Shown: one piece after another, positions 15,664 through 24,151 of the stretch
Layout: every line of letters starts with the position of its first letter
How positions within the stretch are numbered: the first letter of the stretch is position 1
Assembly: GCA_021797745.1 (NCBI GenBank)
Contig: JAJZZD010000003.1
Location: 22,032 to 86,031, forward strand
DNA: 64,000 nucleotides
Reading direction: 5' to 3'
DNA from: Microcaldota archaeon
Lineage (GTDB): Archaea > Micrarchaeota > Micrarchaeia > Micrarchaeales > CABMGC01
Position numbers and translations under genes: made by a program
The notes under the pieces: generated by a model
What the model was told of the DNA's origin: nothing
Seen by the model: only the letters and a program-made list of their open reading frames with translations
Databases searched by the model: none

Positions 15664-17871
15664 TCATAGTAGTGATATTTTATTTCTTTCACCTCCAATG
15701 ACGTCAAATTTCCGCATGTCTTTCTTTCTATCACCCAGCACAAAAAGAATGTACCTTTTTCCCCTTATCGTATTTTCTACAGCTGCGTTTCCAAAGCTGT
15801 CGGTTGTTCCAGAATAGATTTTCTCACCAACGTAATGAAGCTCTATCCTATTATTCGCTTTCGGCTTGCCATTTTCAGAAATGTTCAAGTAAGTCGTGTA
15901 TTTCTGCAAAGGCGTATCTGCTGCTTCAATATTTTCGTAATTCGACATTGCTTCGTGCCTTTCGATTTCAGGGACTTTTATGAAAACAGAGCCCGCAGGG
16001 CTTTTTCCTTTGCCTGAGCTGCAAACGTAGTTTGCGGCGCAAATCCTATGCCCTAACGATTTTAGCATGTCAGTTACCTTTTCTTTTTCACTCTCATTGA
16101 ACGTCAGGTCATCCGCGGCGTACTTTGCGACATCCGAGCTCTGCCTGAAATAGAGCTTTGTCTGGCATAGCCTGCGTATACTCCTATCTATGTCTGTGAC
16201 GTTGTGCGTGACAAGCAAAAGACCAACCCCCTTTTTCCTGAAATCCTGAATCCTCTGCTTCAAGTCCTCATTTACTGCAAATTCGCTGCTGTCGCGCAGC
16301 GCAAGCTGCGCTTCTTCGATACAAATGAGCAGCCTGAGTTCTGAATCGCCGTTTGTGTCAAAAGAATCGACAAAACCATATACTTTATTGAGTATCAGCG
16401 CATAGAAGAATGGTTTCATCTTGTTGCTCACACTTGACAGGTCGAATACGGCCCCTTTTTCCAAAAGCTCTTTGAAGTTTATGCCTTCGGTTGCTGCAAA
16501 CTCGGGACGCATGAGCATTAGCCGCATGCTCTCCAGCGCAGCCTTTATGTTCTCCCCGTGTTTCGTGTATTCTATGCTTACGTTTGTTTTCTTGGCATGC
16601 TGTGCAACTATCGCATTCTCTATTTCATAATATGCCTCTACTGGGTCAGGTGAACGCGTGTTTGCGTATAGTTTTTGGAAAGCAGACAGCAGCACTTTTT
16701 CAAGGGACTTGGTGTAAGGGCCTGCATCGCACGCGACAGACAGCATTGCGGCGAGGTTCTCGTAGAAACGGTCTGTGCTAATCCCTGAATCGCACGAGAA
16801 GAAATTGATAGGTATTTTGGATTTGTACAAGCTTATCACGTTTATGCCGTGCTTATGCGCGAGCATATTCCATTCATCCGTAGGAGACACGACTGCAATT
16901 TTGCTTCCGCGTTCGATGGCCTGCGAAACGATGTTCATTGCGGCGAACGTCTTGCCAGCTCCAGGCAGGCCCGTTATCAGGCAGCCCAGATTAAGCGTGT
17001 CCGCATCTACGTTCACTGCATCGCGTTCCTTAACGCCAGATTCCAGATATGTCCCTAAAACCACGTCTCCGCCGCGCTGCACAACTGAATTCCCAACGAG
17101 AGATATTCTTTTGACTGATTCTGGAAAAGAAATAAGCAGAGACATGTTGTGCAAGTCCAGCGGCAATGCGTCTTTTATGCCTAGGTTCCTGAACAGCGTT
17201 TCGACATCAGAAGCATCTACGCTGTTTTCCTCCAGCACAAGAGACTTCGATTTTATGTAAGTGTATACTAATTGTGAGTCCCTGCCGCACACCACTACGC
17301 TTGTCCTGTATGCCGCCCCATTTTCCATTAGCGACCTGTTCATGGAGTCAAGAAGCAGAGTCAGCGCCTTCTTCTCATCAGAATCGTTGTATATGTCGTG
17401 CTGCACTGAGCTCAGAGACCCGAACAGGCTGTCTTTCAGGCTTTTTGTTACCCTTACCTGCTTGCCGCTTATCCGCGATTCTATCCTGTTCTTCGTCCTC
17501 TCAACATATGCCTTGTCGGCAGGTACAAACGAAAGGAAAATATAGCAATCCTTGCCTGCGAATAACTTATACACATTGTCGAAAATCCTTTCCCGGTTTG
17601 CATTGAAAACTACGCAATACTTTGGTTTTACTGAATCGGAGCCTAAATCAGCATCTGAAGCTTTGACTAGTGCTGCATTTATGTCCAGCTCAAACCCCAC
17701 TACCGAATCAGCAACAGTATTCAGCTGCTCGCCGGTTTCAGTGGCCAGAAACAGCTCTCCTGACTTTAATGACATCATCAGCATAAACTGGCGGTTGAGC
17801 ATCGATTCTATCAAAAGCCCATAGTCGAGATCGTCCGGAATCGCGATTATCTTGGCAAAATTCATTCCCAA
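15664..17871 (-). CDS. HerA/VirB4-like P-loop ATPase with C-terminal beta domain
   Basis: 735 residues. An N-terminal region of about 290 residues of unknown fold is followed by a RecA-type ATPase core: Walker A GLPGAGKTFAAMN (near 303), Walker B LLICIEEAQLALRD (near 515), and a sensor segment GVGLLLVTHNVTDIDR. The order matches HerA/DUF87 or conjugation-type pumping ATPases. The last 80 residues (from YLNISENGKPKANNRIEL to SFGNAAVENTIRGKRY) read like a carboxypeptidase-regulatory or transthyretin-like beta sandwich, an uncommon add-on. DNA translocation, or threading of a partner through a hexamer, is the family expectation. No nuclease or conjugation gene sits beside it; two toxin-antitoxin pairs do. 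Confidence 0.8.
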   Translation of the reverse strand: MGMNFAKIIAIPDDLDYGLLIESMLNRQFMLMMSLKSGELFLATETGEQLNTVADSVVGFELDINAALVKASDADLGSDSVKPKYCVVFNANRERIFDNVYKLFAGKDCYIFLSFVPADKAYVERTKNRIESRISGKQVRVTKSLKDSLFGSLSSVQHDIYNDSDEKKALTLLLDSMNRSLMENGAAYRTSVVVCGRDSQLVYTYIKSKSLVLEENSVDASDVETLFRNLGIKDALPLDLHNMSLLISFPESVKRISLVGNSVVQRGGDVVLGTYLESGVKERDAVNVDADTLNLGCLITGLPGAGKTFAAMNIVSQAIERGSKIAVVSPTDEWNMLAHKHGINVISLYKSKIPINFFSCDSGISTDRFYENLAAMLSVACDAGPYTKSLEKVLLSAFQKLYANTRSPDPVEAYYEIENAIVAQHAKKTNVSIEYTKHGENIKAALESMRLMLMRPEFAATEGINFKELLEKGAVFDLSSVSNKMKPFFYALILNKVYGFVDSFDTNGDSELRLLICIEEAQLALRDSSEFAVNEDLKQRIQDFRKKGVGLLLVTHNVTDIDRSIRRLCQTKLYFRQSSDVAKYAADDLTFNESEKEKVTDMLKSLGHRICAANYVCSSGKGKSPAGSVFIKVPEIERHEAMSNYENIEAADTPLQKYTTYLNISENGKPKANNRIELHYVGEKIYSGTTDSFGNAAVENTIRGKRYILFVLGDRKKDMRKFDVIGGERNKISLL

Positions 17872-17903
17872 GCTAACACTTTACTTCAGTATATATCTTA
17901 TAC

Positions 17904-17927
17904 TAAAGTATAATATTATATACTTTA
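17904..17927. promoter_or_regulatory. Palindromic operator/promoter upstream of the HerA-like gene
   Basis: Perfect 9-base arms TAAAGTATA and TATACTTTA flank a 6-base AT centre, 33-56 bases upstream of the ATG at 17871. It covers the place where the TATA box should lie, so it could be bound by a repressor. No other gene start is closer. Confidence 0.45.
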
Positions 17928-18000
17928 TCTCATTATAGAGTTTGCCTCGCTATGCCTTCTTATTTTCACAACTGGCCAATTTGTGCGAGAAAGGAAAAGC

Positions 18001-18055
18001 CTGAAAAGTGCGCGGCGTCGAGAGTGGGGATAAAAATACGGCCGCGCACCATCAG
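18001..18055. ncRNA. Conserved long hairpin, copy 1
   Basis: A stem of CTGA/TCAG (18001-18004 with 18052-18055) and GTGCGCGGC/GCCGCGCAC (18008-18016 with 18041-18049) encloses a 24-base loop containing GTGGGGATAAAAATACG. A second copy at 31218-31269 keeps the loop and has paired changes in the stem. It lies about 250 bases before the Lrp-like gene at 18307 and about 130 bases upstream of the HerA-like gene, so the strand and the gene served are open. The remainder of 17872-18306 holds the two divergent promoters, with a TATA-like box (tatatttaaatat) at about 18271-18285. Confidence 0.45.
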
Positions 18056-18306
18056 CATAATGCCGTAATGTATTACTTGTGTGAAATTTCCCAATTCTGT
18101 GTCACAAATATAACTCGTTCCTTTAATATATAGATTTCTGTAGTGCATGATTATTATTTAGTGCGCCGAAGAGAATTTTTCGTATTTTTATGCGATATTT
18201 CATTAATTCCTATTATATTTTCCTTATTTTTACGTCTATTATGATTATATTAATAAATTAAATTAACAAGCATATATTTAAATATGAATATTAATAAATT
18301 GCTGCT

Positions 18307-19644
18307 ATGAGAGGCACAAGGCTGGTTTTGCCGCCAGAAGTTGAGAAAACACTAAATGCCATCAGAAAGGCGCACAAGCATGGCATATCAGTCAACTTAA
18401 TCCGCGGAAATTACTACGTAGCTGAAACCACCACTAAATACGTCAAAGAAACTGGCCGCACTAAATCATTTTACCTGTATTTAGGCAAAATAGAGAGAGA
18501 TGGGAAGTTTGTGCCTGCAAGGCACAGGAAGCCGGAGACAAGCATAGGGTCAGTGGAAGGGCTCGTCAAGAACAAGATAGGAAAGGACCCTTTGGAACAG
18601 CTCATACATCCTGGTGCTGCCGAGCTTAAGATACTGGAAGCCGTAAGCACAGATGCGCGAATGCCAATCCGCGAGATAGCGAAGCGTGCAGGCGTAACGC
18701 CGCAGGTGGCGAAGTACAAGCTCAGGAAGCTGGAAAAACAGTACGGCATAAGGTACACCATAGAAATGGCGTCAAGGCCCCTTGGCTTCTTCAGGTACGC
18801 TATTTTCATTAAATTCCTTAGAGATATGCCTAACATAAAGGATGTCAAAGAGCTTTTAGAAAAAGAGCCAACTATTCAACTTGCCGCCGTAATGAAAGGC
18901 GATTATGACTTATTCATCTACTTATTTGCTGAGAACACCCAGACATTGGAAGACAAGATATATGCTCTGAGGTCGGACAGGGTCTTTGCGCCCTTCAATG
19001 CATACTGGTACGCGAGCTACATAACCGACGCTTACGGGTATATACCGCTCCGCGAGCAGTTCTTTGACCTATTGAAAGATAAAATTTGGGTAAAGAGCCG
19101 TGAACGGCTTAGGAAAACGCCAGAGCAGATTCTGCAGAGAGACTACTTCGTCCTTAAAGAGCTAAATGAAAACGGGAAGGCTGATTTTGCCGAACTTGAC
19201 AGAAAACTTGGCTACGCGTCAGGCGCTTCGGATTACACTTACCATAAACTGCTTGAGCAGAAAATAATAAGGCGCGTAACTATAGTCATGCAGTCCCTTC
19301 CAATAAAATATTTGTTGCTTGCTCTAGGCAGACAGGTAAACATGCAGCTTTTCAACATACGGCGCAAAGAAGAATTGATTTACATAATAGAAGAAACCGG
19401 CTTGCCTACAAACAGGTTTGTCTTGAGCGCAGACATAGGCGCGCCGTACGGCATGATGTCCGTGGCTCCGCTTTTCGATGAAAATGTCACTGACTTTGAA
19501 AACGACTACCGCAACACGTTCAGAGGCACAGAAATACAGACTTTTGTATTGACTGACGTATTCCTTGGCTCTTTCGGATTCAGAAAAATAAGCAGAGTTT
19601 ACACTCCGCAATACAAAATAATCACAGAGGAATTAAAGGGCTGA
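18307..19644 (+). CDS. Lrp/AsnC-type HTH regulator with N-terminal YLGKI domain
   Basis: 445 residues. Residues 1-80 form a small domain (VNLIRGNYYVAETTTKY, then FYLYLGKIERDGKF) resembling the N-terminal segment of some transposases and archaeal regulators. An Lrp-type winged helix follows (DARMPIREIAKRAGVTPQVA, about 116-150), and then a ligand-like region (LAAVMKGDYDLFIYL) and a long C-terminal half without a recognised family. A paralog of the same architecture is at 31593. An AT-rich TATA-like box about 25-30 bases before the ATG implies an almost leaderless mRNA. It is probably a DNA-binding regulator; targets are unknown. Confidence 0.7.
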   Translation: MRGTRLVLPPEVEKTLNAIRKAHKHGISVNLIRGNYYVAETTTKYVKETGRTKSFYLYLGKIERDGKFVPARHRKPETSIGSVEGLVKNKIGKDPLEQLIHPGAAELKILEAVSTDARMPIREIAKRAGVTPQVAKYKLRKLEKQYGIRYTIEMASRPLGFFRYAIFIKFLRDMPNIKDVKELLEKEPTIQLAAVMKGDYDLFIYLFAENTQTLEDKIYALRSDRVFAPFNAYWYASYITDAYGYIPLREQFFDLLKDKIWVKSRERLRKTPEQILQRDYFVLKELNENGKADFAELDRKLGYASGASDYTYHKLLEQKIIRRVTIVMQSLPIKYLLLALGRQVNMQLFNIRRKEELIYIIEETGLPTNRFVLSADIGAPYGMMSVAPLFDENVTDFENDYRNTFRGTEIQTFVLTDVFLGSFGFRKISRVYTPQYKIITEELKG

Positions 19645-20052
19645 CTAAGCTAGCGAAAAAGTTTACTGGTCTACTGTCCTCCCATGCCGCCTTCCATCGT
19701 TGTCACTTCATTTACCTATTGAAATATTATATTTAAAAACCTTTTCAAGGTTAACCTTGCATTACGCTGCATATTGCACTCTATGGAGCTACGCCTGTTC
19801 GCGGTAAATTCGTTGCCAAAACTTGCAGATCTTTAAATTTACCGTAGACACATTATTACTGTTTTGTTCCAGCATAATGCGAACTGGCTACAGTTTCCTA
19901 TAAATCCGACCTTTCCAGTTCTATCGTTCCGGCCAGTTAGGTAGATTGTGTTCTGAGTTATTATCTACTTATAAATCAGTTTTCAGTAAGGTATTTATAC
20001 CTTTTTTATCAATTAATCGTGCTGATTTTCCCGTAAACACTGCAGCTCTGCA
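19645..20052. other. Long intergenic region before the L1 operon
   Basis: About 400 bases with no supported gene. Seen: TATA-like sequences at about 19966-19975 (cttataaat) and 19990-19998 on the plus strand, which should drive rpl1. On the minus strand a TATA-like box (near 19722-19740) and an AGGT element precede an 11-codon frame that reads MTTMEGGMGGQ. That frame is too short to call a gene. An inverted repeat GGTAAAT/ATTTACC lies at about 19803-19852. Whether a small RNA is made here cannot be told. Confidence 0.4.
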
Positions 20053-20058
20053 GGAGGG
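20053..20058 (+). promoter_or_regulatory. Strong Shine-Dalgarno site of rpl1
   Basis: The motif ggaggggttaag directly precedes the ATG at 20065 with good complementarity to the 16S rRNA 3' end. It is one of the clearest SD sites in the window and fixes the L1 start, in contrast to the many leaderless-looking genes. Confidence 0.7.
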
Positions 20059-20064
20059 GTTAAG

Positions 20065-20697
20065 ATGCTTGATGACAAATATTCTGAATTCGAGAAGTTC
20101 ATTGCCGATAACAAGGGCAAGAGGAAGTTCAAACAAACAGTAGAAGTAGCCATGAACTTCACAGGCGTTGACTTTGCAAAGCAGGACAACAGGCTCAATG
20201 TAGAAGTTCTGCTGCCGTACAACAAGGGCAGCAGCGTCAAGATAGCTGTTTTTGCAACAGACAAAGCGGTAATAGAGGAGGCAAACAGGAACGGTGCAGA
20301 GGTAATAGACGGCAATAGCCTTACTGCTCTTGCCACTGACAGGCAGAAACTTCAGAGCCTTCTGGCATACACGCTCCTGGCACAGCCAAGCCTGATGCCC
20401 AACATAGCCCGCAGCCTGGGTCAGTTCCTGGGTCCGAGGAACAAGATGCCTAAGCCTCTTGTCCCTGGAAGCATGCAGAAGGCAGTCACAGAAAGCGCAA
20501 GGGCGATAACAATAAAGAACAGGGGTAAGTTTCTGCCCACTGTGCAGTGCGTAGTGGGAAGCGAGGACATGGCGCCTAAGGAAATATTCGCAAACATAAA
20601 GGAAGTCATCAGCGGTGTGTCGGGGAAAGTCGGACAGGGGCACATGAAGTCAGTTTACGTCAAGCTCACTATGAGCCCTCCACTGAAGCTTATGTAA
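20065..20697 (+). CDS. rpl1: 50S ribosomal protein L1
   Basis: Builds the mobile L1 stalk at the E site and, in several archaea, represses its own operon by binding mRNA. 210 residues of archaeal type. Landmarks: FKQTVEVAMNFTGVDFAKQD near the N-terminus, the middle domain PNIARSLGQFLGPRNKMPKP, and the C-terminal SGKVGQGHMKSVYVKLTMSP. First gene of the L1-L10-L12 cluster (56 bases before L10), the usual archaeal order. Confidence 0.98.
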   Translation: MLDDKYSEFEKFIADNKGKRKFKQTVEVAMNFTGVDFAKQDNRLNVEVLLPYNKGSSVKIAVFATDKAVIEEANRNGAEVIDGNSLTALATDRQKLQSLLAYTLLAQPSLMPNIARSLGQFLGPRNKMPKPLVPGSMQKAVTESARAITIKNRGKFLPTVQCVVGSEDMAPKEIFANIKEVISGVSGKVGQGHMKSVYVKLTMSPPLKLM

Positions 20698-20753
20698 AAT
20701 GTAATAAATATACAATCAAGACGCAATAAAAACGCAATCAACGTGATATAAAC

Positions 20754-21587
20754 ATGAAAATGAACAAAAGCGAAAAGGTAGCGCTTGTGAAGTCGCTTGC
20801 AAAGGAAATGGGCAATTACAAGACAATTGCAATAATGCCAACAAGCGGAGTTCCGGACCGCCTTTTCCAGAAAGCTAGGAACAAGGTCAACAAGGTAGGA
20901 AAAGTGGTAGTTGCAAGACACACGCTCGTCAACCGAGTTCTTCAGCAGCAGAAGCTCGAAGTTCTTGCTCCATACATCACCGGAAACGTTGCTTTGATAA
21001 TGACTAACAAGGAGCCTGGCGAGTTATATGAATTGGTCAGCGAAAACAAGCTCAAGCTTGCCGCAAAGCCCAGGCAGGTTGCGCCTGCCGACATAAGCAT
21101 AGTGGCAGGTGAGACAAGCGTAGCACCTGGCCAGGCAGTCACCGACCTCAAGAACGCAGGTGTTGACGTTAAGATAGACAGAGGCAAGGTAGTCATTTCA
21201 AAAGGCAAAGTTCTTGTGGCAAAAGGGCAGAAGGTAACCGCGGCAGCGGCAAACGCTCTGAAGATGCTTGACATAATGCCTTTCAGCGTTTCAACAGTAT
21301 TGAGTGCGGCATACTCTGAGAAGCTTCTTTACAAGAAAGAAGCGCTGGAGATGACTCCGGAATTCATAAAAGAGGAAATCGCAAAAACGTTCAACGGCGC
21401 AAACAACCTTGCGCTGGAGATAGGGTATGTGACCAAGTACAACGTACCTATTATGCTCGCGAGGGCGTACGCAGCAGCAGAGGCGCTTGAAAAGCAGACG
21501 GCGCCAAAGGAAGCCGCGAAAGAGGAAAAGAAGGAAGAGAGCAAGGAGGCAAATGATGCGAATAAACCTGAGGAAAAGCAAGCATGA
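20754..21587 (+). CDS. rpl10: 50S ribosomal protein L10 (P0 stalk base)
   Basis: Anchors the L12 dimers to the ribosome and recruits GTPase factors. 277 residues. The N-terminal domain shows LVKSLAKEMGNYKTIAIMPT and ARHTLVNRVLQQQ. The archaeal-specific insert region has PGQAVTDLKNAGVDVKIDRG, and the helical C-spine that binds L12 is followed by an Ala/Lys/Glu-rich tail (about 245-277). That tail lacks the conserved phenylalanine-rich end of many P0 proteins; the terminal factor-binding motif is carried by L12 instead. Co-transcribed with rpl1 and rpl12. Confidence 0.97.
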   Translation: MKMNKSEKVALVKSLAKEMGNYKTIAIMPTSGVPDRLFQKARNKVNKVGKVVVARHTLVNRVLQQQKLEVLAPYITGNVALIMTNKEPGELYELVSENKLKLAAKPRQVAPADISIVAGETSVAPGQAVTDLKNAGVDVKIDRGKVVISKGKVLVAKGQKVTAAAANALKMLDIMPFSVSTVLSAAYSEKLLYKKEALEMTPEFIKEEIAKTFNGANNLALEIGYVTKYNVPIMLARAYAAAEALEKQTAPKEAAKEEKKEESKEANDANKPEEKQA

Positions 21588-21653
21588 GAAAAAGTTAATA
21601 ATGAAGCAGGAAAATGAATATAAAACAAAATCGTGTTAAAAATAGGTGAAAAA

Positions 21654-21947
21654 ATGGAATACATATACGCGGCGCTATTGCTTAACGATCTCGGGAAGGA
21701 GATCAACGAAGGCAGCCTGAATGCGGTCGTAAAGGCAGCAGGAAAGGAGCCTGATGAGGCAATGGCCAAGTCTGTGGCGGGTTCGCTCAAGGGAGTGAAC
21801 ATAAAAGAAGTGATTGAAAAGGCGCAGGCAGCGCAGGCTGCCGCACCGGCAGCTGCTGCAGAGCAGAAGAAGCCTGAGGCAAAGCCTGAAGAAGAGAAGA
21901 AAACAGAGGAGGAAGCTGCAGGAGGCCTTGCCGGCCTGTTTGGCTAA
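21654..21947 (+). CDS. rpl12: 50S ribosomal protein L12 (P1/P2 type)
   Basis: Flexible acidic stalk protein that contacts elongation factors. Starts [20 protein letters not shown], the archaeal dimerisation helix; an AGGTG element 8-12 bases before this ATG supports it over an upstream start at 21633. Helices follow, then the Ala/Pro/Glu hinge (about 60-87) and the conserved factor-binding end GGLAGLFG. 97 residues is typical. Third gene of the stalk operon, 66 bases after L10. The stop codon lies inside a hairpin. Confidence 0.96.
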   Translation: MEYIYAALLLNDLGKEINEGSLNAVVKAAGKEPDEAMAKSVAGSLKGVNIKEVIEKAQAAQAAAPAAAAEQKKPEAKPEEEKKTEEEAAGGLAGLFG

Positions 21948-22037
21948 TCAATTAGCCAAACGCAGCGCGCAGCCAGAGCAAAGAGGGCGTATGCTTCGTT
22001 TAACGGTATATGCTTTCGCTCGCTGACGTGCGTTTGG
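21939..22037 (+). terminator. Alternative hairpins at the end of the stalk operon
   Basis: The last codons and stop of L12 form a perfect 9-bp hairpin (TTTGGCTAA, loop TCAA, TTAGCCAAA; 21939-21960). The right arm overlaps CCAAACGCA (21956-21964), which can instead pair with TGCGTTTGG at 22029-22037 over a 64-base loop. The two structures exclude each other. No long U-tract follows, so 3'-end processing or attenuation are as likely as simple termination. A TATA-like tttatttaaaac follows at about 22041-22052 for the next gene. Confidence 0.4.
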
Positions 22038-22082
22038 AAATTTATTTAAAACTTCTTTGCAAAATTGGTTTGGTCTGATTAA

Positions 22083-22439
22083 ATGGACGTTTGGGTTGAA
22101 AAAGAGAAATGCACCGGTTGCCAGCACTGCAAGGACGTTTGTCCAGTTGCGGTATTTGAGATGAAAGAGAGAAGCGGTGCAGATGCCAATGCAGACAACG
22201 CCCCTGAAGAGCACAAGTGGAAAGGCACAACAAATGCCGACGTCGTAGCCAAGTGGAAAGACGTGAACGACGGCCACAAGCACTTTGCGGACCAGAACGA
22301 CGGTACGAGCGGAGGCCTGTCAGTCGCCACTGCAGGAAGTGCGTGCATCCTGTGCCAGGCATGCCTGATAGAGTGCGAAGGAGAGTGCATAGTGATACAC
22401 GACGATGCGGGGACCGAGTACAGATCTATTTATAAGTAA
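22083..22439 (+). CDS. Two-cluster [4Fe-4S] ferredoxin
   Basis: Small electron carrier of 118 residues. The first cluster motif is C10-x2-C13-x2-C16-x3-C20-P and the second C88-x2-C91-x2-C94-x3-C98, each binding a [4Fe-4S] cluster. Between them is a roughly 60-residue hydrophilic insert (DANADNAPEEHKWKG), larger than in clostridial ferredoxins and resembling the zinc-ferredoxin-sized loops of thermoacidophilic archaea, though the full Zn ligand set is not evident. Partner enzymes are not in the window. Confidence 0.9.
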   Translation: MDVWVEKEKCTGCQHCKDVCPVAVFEMKERSGADANADNAPEEHKWKGTTNADVVAKWKDVNDGHKHFADQNDGTSGGLSVATAGSACILCQACLIECEGECIVIHDDAGTEYRSIYK

Positions 22440-22476
22440 TGTGCGCAAGCCGCATCCAGGTTGTGCTGATGGTTCA

Positions 22477-23544
22477 ATGAAAATCTGCCTTCTAAGTCTT
22501 AAAAATAATTTCAACAAGGACATAGGACAGGGCGTGCAGCGTTACATGTACGAGCTGTGGAAAGGCCTTGACGGGATCATGCGCGAACCAGACGTGCTTG
22601 ACAAGACGGAACTTGGCTTCGGAAATAATAACTTTGTCAGGAAGGCTTCTTTTACACTGTCTTCGCTTTTTCATGATTTTCGCGGATATGACATAGTTCA
22701 CACGCCTGCGCCAATCATGTACAATCCAAAACGTTTGGGAAAAGCGCAGATGGTAACTACAGTGCACGAGCTGGTGCTTGTTGATGACAATAGTGCTTAT
22801 GCGAAAGCCATCGCAAAGACAAAGAAGGGTTTTAGCATGGCCGACCGTTTTGGCGGTCTGGTGTACAAAAAAGCGATAAAGCAGATATTAAACTCGGATC
22901 ACGTGATAACGACTTCAACGCTGGTCAGGGATGAGGTAGTGAAGCTGGGATTCGACAGGGACCGGATAAGCATAGTAAATGTCGGCATAGACAATCGATT
23001 CATCATCGAACCGAAAAGCAGGAAAACGGGCAAATTTACCGTTGGCTATTTGGGCGGGCATATTCCAAGGAAGAACGTGGGTTTTGCGATAAATGCGTTC
23101 AGGAAGATAAAAGACCCTGATTTAGAGTTTAAGATTTACGGGAAGGGTAGCGAGCATGACAATCTGGTTAAGCTGGCAGACGGCGACAAAAGAATCAAGT
23201 TCATGGGATTCGCACCAGAGAATAAAATAGTCAAAGTCTATGACAGCTTTGACGTGCTAGTGCACCCAACACTTTACGCCGGCTTCGAACTGGAGATAAT
23301 AGAGGCACAGAGCAGGGGCATACCAGTGATCATCTGCAAATTTGGCATCATACCAAAAGAAGTCAGAAAGTACTGCTTCGAAGCAGAGGACGAAGCACAT
23401 GCCGCCAGCATAATCGAAGATCTGAAGGAGAACGGCTACGACAAAAAAAAGATGAATGAAGCCAAGGAGTACGCAAAGCGATTCACATGGAGCAGGTGCG
23501 CAAAAGAAACCTTAGGCGTGTACGACAACATATTAAACAATTAA
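22477..23544 (+). CDS. Glycosyltransferase, GT-B fold family 4
   Basis: Transfers sugar from an activated donor, probably onto a surface glycan or lipid carrier. 355 residues from the ATG at 22477 (MKICLLSLKNN), where the N-terminal Rossmann strand begins. Landmarks: KDIGQGVQRYMYEL, the acceptor-domain region DIVHTPAPIMY, the interdomain FTVGYLGGHIPRKNVGFAI, and the donor site YAGFELEIIEAQSRGIPVI with its E-x7-E. It follows the ferredoxin by 37 bases but has no obvious functional tie to it. A second family member lies at 50885 near AglB. Confidence 0.9.
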   Translation: MKICLLSLKNNFNKDIGQGVQRYMYELWKGLDGIMREPDVLDKTELGFGNNNFVRKASFTLSSLFHDFRGYDIVHTPAPIMYNPKRLGKAQMVTTVHELVLVDDNSAYAKAIAKTKKGFSMADRFGGLVYKKAIKQILNSDHVITTSTLVRDEVVKLGFDRDRISIVNVGIDNRFIIEPKSRKTGKFTVGYLGGHIPRKNVGFAINAFRKIKDPDLEFKIYGKGSEHDNLVKLADGDKRIKFMGFAPENKIVKVYDSFDVLVHPTLYAGFELEIIEAQSRGIPVIICKFGIIPKEVRKYCFEAEDEAHAASIIEDLKENGYDKKKMNEAKEYAKRFTWSRCAKETLGVYDNILNN

Positions 23545-23581
23545 TATTTGTTGAAGAAATTTACAGTATTTAAACCGCAGT

Positions 23582-24068
23582 CTAAATCTTATTCTTTATG
23601 CTAGCTCCCAATTCCGCAAAGCATTTGTTTCCGTAGCCATTAGGCGTGGATACTGAATCAAATCCAAATCCATAATCCCCTTTTTGCTCATGAATTACCT
23701 TTCCGTATATTTTACCAAGAAACGATTTCAGTGTTTTGCAACTACCACTTTTCTATCATTTACCCCTTTCATAAGCTTCAGTAATCCCTCCCTGCCTATT
23801 GTCTGCAGGGTTTGTGCCGTGTACACACCTGGAACCCATTCAACCGGTCAACAAATAATCCCGAGTCATCGACTATCAATGGTTGTTTTATCTTCCCAAA
23901 TGCTTCGACAGCACTGAAGCGCGAAACTTCCGTAACTGTATCTGCCTGTATCTTGAATTTGCCAAGTCCCTTGCCTGGCATTTTGAGCACAACGCCATAT
24001 CTTTTTGCTATTTCATTTGCCTCTGAAAACTTGCCTTTATTGTGCGTTACTAAAATCAGACTTTTCAT
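23582..24068 (-). pseudogene. Frameshifted HAM1/RdgB-type NTP pyrophosphatase
   Basis: An intact gene of this family destroys dITP/XTP. The N-terminal part is intact (MKSLILVTHNKGKFSEANEI, IVDDSGLFVDRLNGF), with the active-site Lys, Glu and Asp residues. At about 23805-23845 the frame is lost and the continuation appears in another frame (VYTAQTLQTIGREGLLKLMK, DRKVVVAKH, stop). A second shift then restores FLGKIYGKV and GDYGFGFDSVSTPNGYGNK down to a TAG at 23582. Order and content match the full family, so at least two frameshifts have killed it, unless sequencing errors are involved. The region 23545-23581 is empty. Confidence 0.8.
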
Positions 24069-24151
24069 GAAATCACCGCACGATACCGAAAATATTAACT
24101 CCACAAAACGCTTTATATTTATGTCATAGAATTATATGCGCAATTGATGAC

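Noticed and set aside
19690-19720. An 11-codon minus-strand frame with TATA and AGGT elements
   Set aside because: Too short to judge; a chance Gly/Met-rich peptide is as likely as a real micro-gene.
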